The position numbers were made by a program, and so were the translations under genes. A stretch of DNA of 64,000 nucleotides, from contig NZ_PFXK01000001.1 in assembly GCF_002812955.1 (NCBI RefSeq), positions 1 through 64,000 on the forward strand, written 5' to 3'. The DNA comes from Vibrio sp. HA2012 (GTDB taxonomy: Bacteria; Pseudomonadota; Gammaproteobacteria; Enterobacterales; Vibrionaceae). Below, piece after piece: positions 37,563 to 45,953 of this stretch. The notes beneath the pieces were generated by a model. It made no database searches. It saw only the letters and a program-made list of their open reading frames with translations, and was not told the origin of the DNA. Position 1 is the first letter of the stretch. Each line of letters begins with the position of its first letter.

Positions 37563-38606
37563 CTACACAAGGGTGTCCAGCATAGCCGGATCGTACTCTG
37601 TCAGTTCCAGTCTTTCCTGTATACGGGTAACATAATCCGGATTTGCAATAAATGGACGGCCGATAGCAAGCAGATCAAAGCGGGCATTATTTATCGCATC
37701 GGCTCCGGTTTCTGCGGTATAACCGCCAACAGCCAGCAGCGTTTTCGAATAGTTTTTCCGCATATAGTCAGAGACTTTTCCGCCTAGATGTTCGAATTCC
37801 ATCTTGTCATCAAACATGCCTTCGTGCAGATAAGCCAGTTCGCGGTTTTCCAGTTCCGAGAGCAGGTAGTCAAAGACATCACGATCACGCGGATCCGGAT
37901 TCAGGTGTGCATATCCTCCCGGAGAAAGGCGCAGGCCGGTACGGTAACTGCCGATGCGTTTGCTGACAGCATCAATAACCGCCAGAGGGAAACGCGCCAT
38001 ATTTTCCGGTGTCTGACCATATGCGTCGTCACGTAAATTAGTGTCGTAATGCAGGAACTGGTCAAGCAGATAACCGTTAGCAGCATGAATTTCTACACCA
38101 TCAAAACCGGCACGAATCGCATTGTCTGCCGCAGTGGCATAGTCCTCGGTCAGCTGCTCGATTTCTTCTTTCGTTGCTGCTTTAGGAACGGTGTAAGTCA
38201 GTTCACGCATGCGGGGGACTGTCCCTTCGAAAGCCAGCGGAGAAGGCGCAAGTACATACTCACCGGTAAAAAAATACGGGTGGGCAACACGGCCGGTATG
38301 CCAGAGCTGAGCAAATATTTTTCCGCCATTTTCATGTACGGCAGCGGTAACCTTCTTCCAGCTTTCCACTTGCTGCTCTGTAAACAGTCCCGGAGTATTC
38401 GGGTAGCCCTGACCATCGGCGCGGATAATTACCGCTTCGGAAATAATGAGTCCTGCTTCTGCCCGGCGAGCATAGTAGGCCGCCATTTGATCGGTTGCTG
38501 TCAGCCCTTCTCCTGCCATACAACGGGTCAATGGTGCCATTACGATACGATTCGATAGGGTGATTTGGTCGTTCAGATGATAGGGTTGGAACAATATCTC
38601 TGTCAT
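37563..38606 (-). CDS. Old yellow enzyme family alkene reductase (NemA-like)
   Basis: 347 aa from ATG 38606, chosen for its AGGA ribosome binding site and because homologues start near this residue; the open frame extends 10 codons further. FMN-binding TIM barrel reducing activated alkenes, N-ethylmaleimide or nitro esters with NADPH. Motifs: MAPLTRCMA, AQLWHTGRV, FDGVEIHAANGYLLDQFL (His and Asn bind substrate), YRTGLRLSPGG, and AIGRPFIANPD. It is divergent from a TetR-family gene with a large inverted repeat between them, the arrangement of electrophile-responsive nemRA-like pairs. Confidence 0.93.
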   Translation of the reverse strand: MTEILFQPYHLNDQITLSNRIVMAPLTRCMAGEGLTATDQMAAYYARRAEAGLIISEAVIIRADGQGYPNTPGLFTEQQVESWKKVTAAVHENGGKIFAQLWHTGRVAHPYFFTGEYVLAPSPLAFEGTVPRMRELTYTVPKAATKEEIEQLTEDYATAADNAIRAGFDGVEIHAANGYLLDQFLHYDTNLRDDAYGQTPENMARFPLAVIDAVSKRIGSYRTGLRLSPGGYAHLNPDPRDRDVFDYLLSELENRELAYLHEGMFDDKMEFEHLGGKVSDYMRKNYSKTLLAVGGYTAETGADAINNARFDLLAIGRPFIANPDYVTRIQERLELTEYDPAMLDTLV

Positions 38607-38651
38607 GGTGATGTCCTGATTTGGGATAAGTGACACTATGCTAAATCATAT

Positions 38652-38690
38652 TTGAACAATCATTCAAGATATTTTTGAATGATTGTTCAA
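38652..38690. promoter_or_regulatory. TetR-type operator, 16-bp inverted repeat
   Basis: TTGAACAATCATTCAA (38652-38667) and its exact reverse complement (38675-38690), separated by 7 bp. Each arm is itself a near-palindrome, TGAA-N6-TTCA, so two dimer sites may be stacked. It lies 46 bp upstream of the reductase start and 67 bp upstream of the regulator start, fitting autorepression and reductase control. Confidence 0.65.
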
Positions 38691-38756
38691 GAATCTTTGT
38701 CAGACCTTCTTTTTCGGGGTAGAATTGCGGCCGGGCCAGACGATGAGAGAAATACT

Positions 38757-39332
38757 GTGCGTGTAGCAGAATTTGACAGAAAACAAGTGTTGCGCTCTGC
38801 GATGTATGCCTTTATGTCGAAAGGGTACAATAAGACTAGCATGCAGGATTTGAAAAAAGCGACCGGATTGCATCCAGGTTCTATTTATTGTGCTTTTGAC
38901 AATAAACGTGGATTGCTGCTGGCCGCACTTGAACATTATGCGGAAGAGAGAGCGGAAGAATTTGCTGCTGTATTTGCAACTCAGCCGACGGTGATAGATG
39001 GTTTACGCAGCTATTTTTCCATGATCGTGGATGAATGTGAGCGTGACGAAATTAAGGACTGTCTGTTACAAAAAGCACTCAGTGAACTGTCTCAGCAGGA
39101 TGAAGAGGTTGAACAGATGATCCGTGTTACCCTGAATCGCTGGAAGCTTGGTATTCTGGAACAGTTACAGGAAGCACAGCGCCTAGGAGAAATCGCCTCT
39201 GATTCTGACTGTTGTTTTCTGGCGGATTACTTAGTCATGGGGATCTATGGCCTACGCTCTTTTGCTCACACCCGGCCGGAAAAAGGGTTGTTAGAGAGAA
39301 TGGCCTTGAAGCTACTCTCCTCTATCCAGTAG
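38757..39332 (+). CDS. TetR/AcrR-family regulator
   Basis: 191 aa from GTG 38757 (VRVAEFDRKQVL). A longer ATG reading from 38679 would run through the operator, so it is unlikely. N-terminal HTH: AMYAFMSKGYNKTSMQDLKKATGLHPGSIY, then DNKRGLL. The C-terminal domain has several Cys (KDCLLQ, SDCCF) that could sense electrophiles, as in NemR. It very likely represses itself and the divergent old yellow enzyme through the 16-bp inverted repeat. Confidence 0.88.
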   Translation: MRVAEFDRKQVLRSAMYAFMSKGYNKTSMQDLKKATGLHPGSIYCAFDNKRGLLLAALEHYAEERAEEFAAVFATQPTVIDGLRSYFSMIVDECERDEIKDCLLQKALSELSQQDEEVEQMIRVTLNRWKLGILEQLQEAQRLGEIASDSDCCFLADYLVMGIYGLRSFAHTRPEKGLLERMALKLLSSIQ

Positions 39333-39394
39333 TGGTTTTGGCGCGGTTATCCGGATTCGATAATTAATACTAGCCATAAAGGCGGAGAATTTAC

Positions 39395-39874
39395 ATGCAG
39401 TCAGTTGCTGTTCTGGTGGATGTGCAGAACGTTTATTATACAACACGTGAGAGATATAACGCCCATTTTGACTATAACCTTTTCTGGCGTCAGGTTACGT
39501 CCGGGCGAGATGTTATTAAGGCGAACGCTTATGCTATCGCCAGCCGGGATGAAAAACAGCGGCAGTTTCATCATATTCTGCGCGGCATCGGATTTGAGGT
39601 GAAACTTAAACCTTTTATTCAGCGCATGGATGGTTCAGCGAAAGGTGACTGGGATGTTGGTATTGCTGTCGATGCGATAGAGCTCGCAGCAGAGGCTGAT
39701 GTGATAGTACTGGTCTCTGGTGACGGTGATTTTGATTATCTGGCACAGCGAATCCGTGAGAAGTATGGTAAAGAAGTGGAAGTGTACGGGGTTGAATATC
39801 TTACTGCACAGTCATTGATCGATTCGGCAACCCGTTTTTATCCGATTGATGAGAACCTGCTTAAGACCAGATAA
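39395..39874 (+). CDS. NYN domain protein (LabA/DUF88 family)
   Basis: 159-aa PIN-like nuclease-fold protein. Acidic residues typical of NYN: VDVQNVYY near the N-terminus, KGDWDVGIAVDA in the middle, and VSGDGDFDYL. The acidic set can bind a metal for RNA cleavage. Length fits single-domain LabA-like proteins. Good GGCGGAG ribosome binding site. Exact role unknown; family members act on RNA or affect gene expression. It stands alone and is followed by a strong terminator. Confidence 0.9.
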   Translation: MQSVAVLVDVQNVYYTTRERYNAHFDYNLFWRQVTSGRDVIKANAYAIASRDEKQRQFHHILRGIGFEVKLKPFIQRMDGSAKGDWDVGIAVDAIELAAEADVIVLVSGDGDFDYLAQRIREKYGKEVEVYGVEYLTAQSLIDSATRFYPIDENLLKTR

Positions 39875-39905
39875 TATTTTTTACAGAATAATTCAGAGTG
39901 TAATA

Positions 39906-39930
39906 AAAACCCTCACCAGGTGAGGGTTTT
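39906..39930. terminator. Bidirectional terminator
   Basis: AAAACCCTCACC / GGTGAGGGTTTT with a minimal loop and T-runs on both strands, between the convergent NYN and RDD genes. Confidence 0.85.
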
Positions 39931-39959
39931 ATATATTAAACAACAAATCAGGATGCTGC

Positions 39960-40427
39960 TCAGGCTTGAGTTATCCGGGTATGATTCCGTTTGTCATGGT
40001 AAGGGGGATAACCAAAAGCAACAAACTGTGCCGCACTGTAAAACAGGTACATACCAACCGTTGTTACTCCGAATACCACCTTATCAAACTCTCTTTTCAA
40101 ATACCGGCTTTGAGTCATTGGTTCATTGTCGTCAGATACGACTTTCAGGTGAAGAAAATATCTCGACAGAGAATTCCCCAATAACCGATAGCACAACCAG
40201 TGATAACCGACATAGGCTCCGATAAATACAAGCAATGCCGCGATGACCAGCAACAGTAATACCGGCAGGGCGGTTCCGTCACCGGGGGAAAGAGACACGC
40301 CTGTCCCCTGACCCAGATAAACGACCACACCGAAATAGACCTGTATTCCGAGCTGGGCAAACATTTTCACGATGGCCAGATCGATCATAAATGAGCCGAT
40401 ACGCCGATATTTGAACCCGATATTCAT
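39960..40427 (-). CDS. RDD-family membrane protein
   Basis: 155 aa with about three membrane helices. The RDD signature is visible: YRRIGSFMIDLAIVK at the start and LGNSLSRYFLHLKVV in the middle. The ATG overlaps the stop of the PTS gene upstream (TAATG), so the two are translationally coupled. The RDD domain is of uncertain function; some members are linked to sodium/proton exchange. The tight coupling with a sugar PTS permease is unusual and suggests it assists or modifies that transporter. Confidence 0.85.
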   Translation of the reverse strand: MNIGFKYRRIGSFMIDLAIVKMFAQLGIQVYFGVVVYLGQGTGVSLSPGDGTALPVLLLLVIAALLVFIGAYVGYHWLCYRLLGNSLSRYFLHLKVVSDDNEPMTQSRYLKREFDKVVFGVTTVGMYLFYSAAQFVAFGYPPYHDKRNHTRITQA

Positions 40428-42037
40428 TATTGACCTAAACGAGCGTTAATCTGTGCTTTGTACGTCGCAGCTTGCGCACCGTAGATAGCCTGAATACCGG
40501 TATCACCAACTTTCACCAGACCTTTTGCGCCCAGTTTGGTTGTCCAGTGTTCATTGTCTTCCACCAGAGAGGCATCTTTTACCGTGATACGCAGACGAGT
40601 AATACAAGCATCGACATCAACGACGTTTTCTTTACCGCCAAGGGCAGCAATCATAGCGTCAGCCATGGCTGTATCGCCGGCTCCGGCTTTTGCATTGCGG
40701 TAGTCCTGTTTAGAAACTACAGCCACAGCACTGCCTTTACGGCCCGGAGTTTTCACGTCAAATTTAACGATGAACCAGCGGAAAGCAAAGAAGTAAACAA
40801 ATGCGTAAACAACACCTACAGCAGGAATAAAGTACCAGTTATTGTTGGCACCGGTTACACCTGGAAGGATACCAAACAGTGAGAAGTCGATAAAGCCGCC
40901 GCTGAATGTCATCCCTACTTTAACGTTTAGGATATCCATCAGCATAAAGCAGATACCAGCCAGAGGTACGTGGATTGCGTAGTAAAGCGCAGGAGCCAGG
41001 AACAGGAAGGTGAACTCGATAGGTTCAGTAATACCTGTCAGGAATGCTGTTAGTGCGATAGAGAATAACAGGCCACCAGCCGCGCTCTTGTTCTCTTCAT
41101 CAGCCAGCGTATACATAGCGTAAGCTGCAGCAGGCAGACCAAACATCATGAATGAGAATTTACCCGTCATGAAGTTAGTTGAAGTGAATTGAGAGAAGTC
41201 ACCGCTACCCAGAGATGCGAAGAAGATATTCTGTGTACCTTTCACAGTTTCCCCTGCGATCTGAGCAACACCACCGATATCTGTTTGCCATAGAGGCAGG
41301 TAGAACACGTGGTGCAGACCGATAGGGATCAGCGAGCGTTCGATAATACCGAAAATGAAAGAAGCGATATAGCCGTAGCCGGATGCAGTCATTTCACCCA
41401 GAGCTCCGCCGATCCAGCCGAAAGCTGCACCGATAAATGGCCAGATAAACGTTAATGCGATTCCGTAAAATAGTGCAGAGAATGCACTAACGATAGGAAC
41501 AAAACGAGCGCCACCGAAGAAACCCAGGTAGTCAGGCAGTTTTACATCGTGATATTTATTGTGCAGAACAACAGTAAATGCACCCGCAATAATACCACCG
41601 AAAACACCCATACTCAGTGTGCCGTCGATGCCCAGAGTTGAAGTTAGCAGACCGTTGTAGGCATCACCGAACAGAACGACTGAACCATTTTTAACCAGAC
41701 CACCAACAACCAGTGTTTTGGCAATGGCTACGTTCATAACCAGGAATGAAATTAATGATGCAATCGCTGCCGCGCCTTTCTCTGCTTTTGCAAAACCAAC
41801 AGCAATGGCCAGTGCAAACATAACCGGAAGGTTAGCGAAAACAATACCGCCAGCGGCATTCATGATCTGCAGAAAGCTGTTTAGCCATGTACCATCCTGC
41901 AAAATAGCAATCTGATATGCATTAATCATGGTTTCATTCGTGAAACTACCACCAATACCCAGCATGATCCCGGCGGCAGGCAGCAAAGCTATTGGCAGCA
42001 TCAGTGCTTGTGAAAGCTTACTAAAAAAGCCTTTCAT
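40427..42037 (-). CDS. PTS EIICB, glucose/maltose/N-acetylglucosamine superfamily (MalX-like)
   Basis: 536 aa. EIIC membrane domain (about 1-400) with the sugar-site segments FGIIERSLIPIGLHHVFYLP and TGITEPIEFTFLFLAP. EIIB domain (about 455-536) carries the phosphorylated Cys in DACITRLRITV. No EIIA domain, so Crr-type EIIA from elsewhere would be needed. Sequence style is nearest to MalX/glucose-type transporters, but the sugar cannot be fixed. GAGGAG ribosome binding site. Followed by the coupled RDD protein. Confidence 0.88.
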   Translation of the reverse strand: MKGFFSKLSQALMLPIALLPAAGIMLGIGGSFTNETMINAYQIAILQDGTWLNSFLQIMNAAGGIVFANLPVMFALAIAVGFAKAEKGAAAIASLISFLVMNVAIAKTLVVGGLVKNGSVVLFGDAYNGLLTSTLGIDGTLSMGVFGGIIAGAFTVVLHNKYHDVKLPDYLGFFGGARFVPIVSAFSALFYGIALTFIWPFIGAAFGWIGGALGEMTASGYGYIASFIFGIIERSLIPIGLHHVFYLPLWQTDIGGVAQIAGETVKGTQNIFFASLGSGDFSQFTSTNFMTGKFSFMMFGLPAAAYAMYTLADEENKSAAGGLLFSIALTAFLTGITEPIEFTFLFLAPALYYAIHVPLAGICFMLMDILNVKVGMTFSGGFIDFSLFGILPGVTGANNNWYFIPAVGVVYAFVYFFAFRWFIVKFDVKTPGRKGSAVAVVSKQDYRNAKAGAGDTAMADAMIAALGGKENVVDVDACITRLRITVKDASLVEDNEHWTTKLGAKGLVKVGDTGIQAIYGAQAATYKAQINARLGQ

Positions 42038-42398
42038 TTTGTGCTCCTCATAAAGTTTATGGAATTTATGCAGGATACGGAAACGAAACCTAGTAGCAGA
42101 CTAACGCTGCCTTTTTTTAGGTTTTTAATTATGTTTCGAGGTGTAGGTGGCTATCTTTGTGAACCGGTTCTCATAAATGAGATGTTATCAGTATTTTCAC
42201 TGGGGAATATATCCTGCCCACACAGGATTTACTACATAAGCGGGCAGAATTGTAAGAAAGTACTACATGGATCACATTTGCTGGGCGATAAAAAATTGGT
42301 GTGTTTATATTAATAGCTTGTTTTATTTGCCATTCTTATGGGTTGTATAAATTATCATCAAAAAATAAGTGGTATGATTTGTGATAGAGGTCGCGCTG
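42038..42398. promoter_or_regulatory. Control region upstream of PTS gene
   Basis: 360 bp without a gene. It contains GAACCGGTTC (42161-42170), a 10-bp palindrome with a central CG as in LacI/GalR-family operators, 124 bp before the PTS start, and a partial CRP-like GTGA-N6-TCGC near 42379. No regulator gene of that family is adjacent. Confidence 0.35.
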
Positions 42399-43013
42399 TT
42401 ATGGTTTTTTGGCTGCTTCGAGTGCTCGCATGACATTGGCCTGATGTTTTTCTCCCCACTGAGCTAACGACATACGAAGATCGGCATCGTATTTTGCTTT
42501 AGCCATCTCATATGTTTTTTCTGCCTCAGCATGGGGAATTGCAACAATGCCCTCCATATCAGCCACAATCACATCTCCTGTGCAAACAGTCACTCCGCCA
42601 CAGACAATGGGGGCTTCCAGCTCGAAATACTGTTCTTTTTTACCGGGAACAGGAAAAACGCCTTTGGCATAGACAGGGAAATTCATCTCTGTCACTTCGC
42701 TCAGATCTCTGATAACACCATCAACAATAAAGCCCTTGATCCCTCGTTGTTGTGCCAGAGCACAAACATTTCCACCGGCAACGGCATAAGTGCAGTCAAC
42801 CGCATCCACAACGATGATTGAGCCTTCTGGTGCTTTATATATTGCATTGTGCAGCATCAGGTTATCACCTGCTGCTAATTGCACCGTGTAGGCCGGTCCT
42901 GAAATTCGAGGCATTCCTGACCATAACGGGCGGATTGATATATCAAAGAAGTGCGAGCGTTCTAATACATTTCCATAATCAGTTGTGGCTAATTCTGCAT
43001 ATTTATAAGTCAT
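42399..43013 (-). CDS. RraA-like / HMG aldolase family protein
   Basis: 204 aa, RraA-like fold. The family includes RNase E inhibitors and metal-dependent aldolases or decarboxylases for 4-hydroxy-2-oxo acids. Motifs: ISGPAYTVQLAAGDNLML, GNVCALAQQRGIKGFIVDG, and VIRDL, with Arg-Asp positions that bind substrate and metal in aldolases. Ribosome binding site GGAGG. It follows the AbrB-type transporter by 25 bp, so a catabolic aldolase for an organic acid is likelier than RNase regulation; this is inference. Confidence 0.83.
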   Translation of the reverse strand: MTYKYAELATTDYGNVLERSHFFDISIRPLWSGMPRISGPAYTVQLAAGDNLMLHNAIYKAPEGSIIVVDAVDCTYAVAGGNVCALAQQRGIKGFIVDGVIRDLSEVTEMNFPVYAKGVFPVPGKKEQYFELEAPIVCGGVTVCTGDVIVADMEGIVAIPHAEAEKTYEMAKAKYDADLRMSLAQWGEKHQANVMRALEAAKKP

Positions 43014-43038
43014 ATAATTTTTCCTCCAACGATGGTGT

Positions 43039-44139
43039 TTATCCGGGGATATCCGTCATTCGTTGCTGGCGTAAGGCCAGCCATCGGGCCATTGCTGGGC
43101 CGCAAATCAGAACCAGAATCAATCTTGCTGTCTGCATCGTCATAACAAACGACATATCGGCCTGCCCCGATGCGGCAATGATGGCAATGGAGTCAGCTCC
43201 GCCCGGACTCATTGCAAGATAAGCCGTCAGCGGATCGATATCCATTGTCATCACCAATACCTGAGACAGCAAGGCACAGGCTGCGATCAGCAACACAATA
43301 GAAAGCAGTATGCTCGGCAGGATCCTGAAAGCATACGAAAGAATCGCGCGGTCAAAGCGGGAACCGATATACCACCCGACCATAGTATAAGAAAGCAGTA
43401 GTAACGGTTGAGGAAGTGTTAGCTGAATAATATTTGCACCACTGCAGACCAGTCCGAGTCCGAGTGTCAGCAGCATTGGACCGGCAGGAAGGCGAAGTAT
43501 GCGGCCAATACCAATACAAATAATAACCAGTAACATGGTTTTCAGAAATTCAGCCGGATTGCCGATATGCCAGGAAAAATCAGTGAGCGCCGGTTCTGGT
43601 GTTGTTGCTGGACTGATCGCCCAGAAATGGGTAACCAGCACGGCGGTGATTGTTACAATAACAACTCTGAGGTATTGCATCAGAGCGACAAGCCGGACAT
43701 CGGCATCAAAACTTTCAGCCATAATAGTCATTGCCGTTGCGGCTCCCGGACTGGTTCCCCAGATAGCAGTCGAGCCGGGAAGCACATTACTACGGGCAAG
43801 TAACAGACCCAGTCCGTTACTCAGCAGTTGGACTGAGCCGATGCCTAAGGTAAACAACAGCCAGTGGTCGGCAATATTACCCAGAGTGGCTATCGGAATG
43901 GTACTGGCAATCATAATCCCCAGAAAACTCTGGGCGGCAATCAGCCCGGGTTTGGGAAGGCGGATTGACTGGTTAGATATGGAAAAAATCACGGCACAGA
44001 GTAGTGCACCTAATAAATATGCGGCCGGAACGGCGTGGTAATCCAGATAAAGAGATAAGGCGGCTGTTGCCATAAAAAGAGTCACCCATCTGAGTAGTGA
44101 AGTCCAGAAAGAGGGTGGTGGTAAGATGACTTTTTTCAT
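43039..44139 (-). CDS. AbrB-family (ammonia monooxygenase-like) membrane transporter
   Basis: 366 aa, about ten to twelve membrane helices in two repeats. Each repeat has the AbrB-duplication pattern: PAAYLLGALLCAVIFS ... ALLLARSNVLPG-like and WGTSPGAATAMTI in the first, and GWYIGSRFDRAIL ... AYLAMSPGGADSIAII in the second. The family is annotated as putative transporters or AbrB domains with unknown substrates. It is immediately upstream of the RraA-like gene in an operon and divergent from an AraC-type regulator. Confidence 0.87.
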   Translation of the reverse strand: MKKVILPPPSFWTSLLRWVTLFMATAALSLYLDYHAVPAAYLLGALLCAVIFSISNQSIRLPKPGLIAAQSFLGIMIASTIPIATLGNIADHWLLFTLGIGSVQLLSNGLGLLLARSNVLPGSTAIWGTSPGAATAMTIMAESFDADVRLVALMQYLRVVIVTITAVLVTHFWAISPATTPEPALTDFSWHIGNPAEFLKTMLLVIICIGIGRILRLPAGPMLLTLGLGLVCSGANIIQLTLPQPLLLLSYTMVGWYIGSRFDRAILSYAFRILPSILLSIVLLIAACALLSQVLVMTMDIDPLTAYLAMSPGGADSIAIIAASGQADMSFVMTMQTARLILVLICGPAMARWLALRQQRMTDIPG

Positions 44140-44306
44140 AGCAAAGCTTCTTTGGTTACAGAGGATATTATTCGGAATATATCAGTAGCGTATGATTACT
44201 GCCGTGGTAGTATATCGCCCGGAATAACCTTATGAAATGAGTTTTAATGGTGTAAACTCATGCGCATCAGCACAAAAATATCCATAACAGCAATTAGTTA
44301 CTGAAA

Positions 44307-45155
44307 ATGGCCAATAATACTCGAGATATTAAGCAGGGTTACCGGAGCTGTGATGCTCTTCCTCAATTGATGATCCGAACCACGTATAACAGCAGCAAAA
44401 GTTATAAGGCACACAGCCATGCTTCGTTATCGCTTGGAATTATTGAGGCCGGGCAAACCTGCCTGTCGGTACGGAACCGGCATATTATCCTGAACCCCGG
44501 AGAGATGGTTCTTATTCCGCCACACTTGGTACATGCCTGTAATCCTGTGCAGCATCTTCCTCGCAGCTATCATATGCTTTATATCGATCAACAATGGTGT
44601 CGAGATGTCCTTGCAGAGGTTCACCAGCAGAAGGTGACGCATTTTACTTGTGAAACCGAGCCGCTCTCATTCACCGGGAAAATAAATAGTCTGCCGGATG
44701 TTATCCGGACTCTGATAAGGAAAGAGGGCTCCGTGGATATTTCACAGGCAGATGCTATGCTGCGTTTTATTGTGCAATCTTATTGCTTTCCCTCTCCGGA
44801 TGATAAAAACGACAGTACGGCGTTTCGGGTGAGAGATTGGCTGCAGGAACAGATTGAGGATCCCCCTTCGATAGATGAAATTGCCCGACAGGAGATGATG
44901 ACTCAGGAATCTGTTATCCGCAGTTTCAAACGTAGTTTTGGGATTACGCCCAGAGCATTTCTGAATAACTGCCGGGTTGAAAAAGCAAAATCCTTACTCC
45001 GGGACGGAATGAATATTGCCGATGTTGCTCTTGAAGTCGGGTATTCTGATCAAAGTCAGTTGCATAAGGCATTTGTCAGCTATACCGCATCCACTCCGGG
45101 GCAGTATCAAAATATCTGCAGTCCAGACAGAAGGTCAATTTCTGACAATAATTGA
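44307..45155 (+). CDS. AraC-family transcriptional regulator
   Basis: 282 aa. N-terminal cupin sensor (about 20-130; HSHASLSLGIIEAG, ILNPGEMVLIPPHLVHAC) and C-terminal AraC HTH pair (about 175-275; IDEIARQEMMTQESVIRSFK and NIADVALEVGYSDQSQLHKAF). Divergent from the transporter/RraA operon and followed 51 bp later by a LysE-type exporter gene. It may control either or both. The start codon has no obvious ribosome binding site. Confidence 0.92.
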   Translation: MANNTRDIKQGYRSCDALPQLMIRTTYNSSKSYKAHSHASLSLGIIEAGQTCLSVRNRHIILNPGEMVLIPPHLVHACNPVQHLPRSYHMLYIDQQWCRDVLAEVHQQKVTHFTCETEPLSFTGKINSLPDVIRTLIRKEGSVDISQADAMLRFIVQSYCFPSPDDKNDSTAFRVRDWLQEQIEDPPSIDEIARQEMMTQESVIRSFKRSFGITPRAFLNNCRVEKAKSLLRDGMNIADVALEVGYSDQSQLHKAFVSYTASTPGQYQNICSPDRRSISDNN

Positions 45156-45206
45156 TATAGAAGACAGCATATTGTGGTATCACGATTTGATTTCTGGTGA
45201 TACCTG

Positions 45207-45833
45207 ATGACACTGACGACGCTTTTTCCTTCGGCATTTCCGGCTCTTGCTTTAGCCCATTTTTTGGCATTACTCAGTCCTGGACAGGACTTTTTTCTGA
45301 TAGTTTCTCATGCGATCCGGCACCGTCTGAAAGGTAGCCGTCATATCTGCACAGGGATTGCACTGGGAAATGCAGTCTATATTGGTGTCGCTATCTTGGG
45401 ATGGTCGGGGATAAGGGATAATCCGGTCATTTTTTCTGCTGTAGAAGCATTAGGTGCCGGTTACTTATTATGGGTTGGTTGTCTCTTGCTGAGAAGTAAG
45501 AAAAATAATCAGATACCGGAAGAAGAAACCGGAGAGATGTCTTCCATACCTAAACAGCTATTACTCGGGATCAACTCTGCGTTGTTAAATCCAAAGAATG
45601 CACTTTTTTATATGAGTCTGATGACCGTTATTCTGGGGAATAAGACAAGTTTGCTGCAGCAGGTGGTATGTGGTGTTTGGATGGTTTGTGTTGTATTGGT
45701 CTGGGATCTATGGCTCGCTGCCATGATTGGGCATCCCCGGGTTCAGTGCGGTCTGAAACAGAGTATTCATCTGATAGAAAGAGGTGCAGGTGTTGTACTT
45801 ATCGGTATTGGAATGGGTATTTTTCTTTTGTAG
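45207..45833 (+). CDS. LysE/RhtB-family amino-acid exporter
   Basis: 208-aa inner-membrane protein with six hydrophobic helices. LysE/RhtB marker near the N-terminus is ALLSPGQDFFLIVSHAIR (family pattern PGP-like; here PGQ), then GIALGNAVYIGVAILG, and NPKNALFYMSL in the middle. The family exports amino acids or homoserine lactones. It follows the AraC regulator, in the same direction, suggesting linked expression. Ends before a strong terminator. Confidence 0.88.
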   Translation: MTLTTLFPSAFPALALAHFLALLSPGQDFFLIVSHAIRHRLKGSRHICTGIALGNAVYIGVAILGWSGIRDNPVIFSAVEALGAGYLLWVGCLLLRSKKNNQIPEEETGEMSSIPKQLLLGINSALLNPKNALFYMSLMTVILGNKTSLLQQVVCGVWMVCVVLVWDLWLAAMIGHPRVQCGLKQSIHLIERGAGVVLIGIGMGIFLL

Positions 45834-45889
45834 AAAGAGGTCGTAGTTATTCCACTTCCACTGAAGGGGGGAGTCATGATACAGATATA

Positions 45890-45916
45890 AAACGTCGCAC
45901 CCACAGTGCGACGTTT
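45890..45916. terminator. Bidirectional terminator
   Basis: 11-bp perfect stem AAACGTCGCAC / GTGCGACGTTT with a 5-nt loop, between the convergent exporter and PTS genes. Confidence 0.75.
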
Positions 45917-45953
45917 AATCAGATCTCGTATTGTCGATAATTAACCGGGATGG

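Noticed and set aside
37397..37585. Plus-strand open frame of about 60 codons between two minus-strand genes
   Set aside because: It spans the reductase terminator hairpin, lacks a ribosome binding site and has no recognisable motif.
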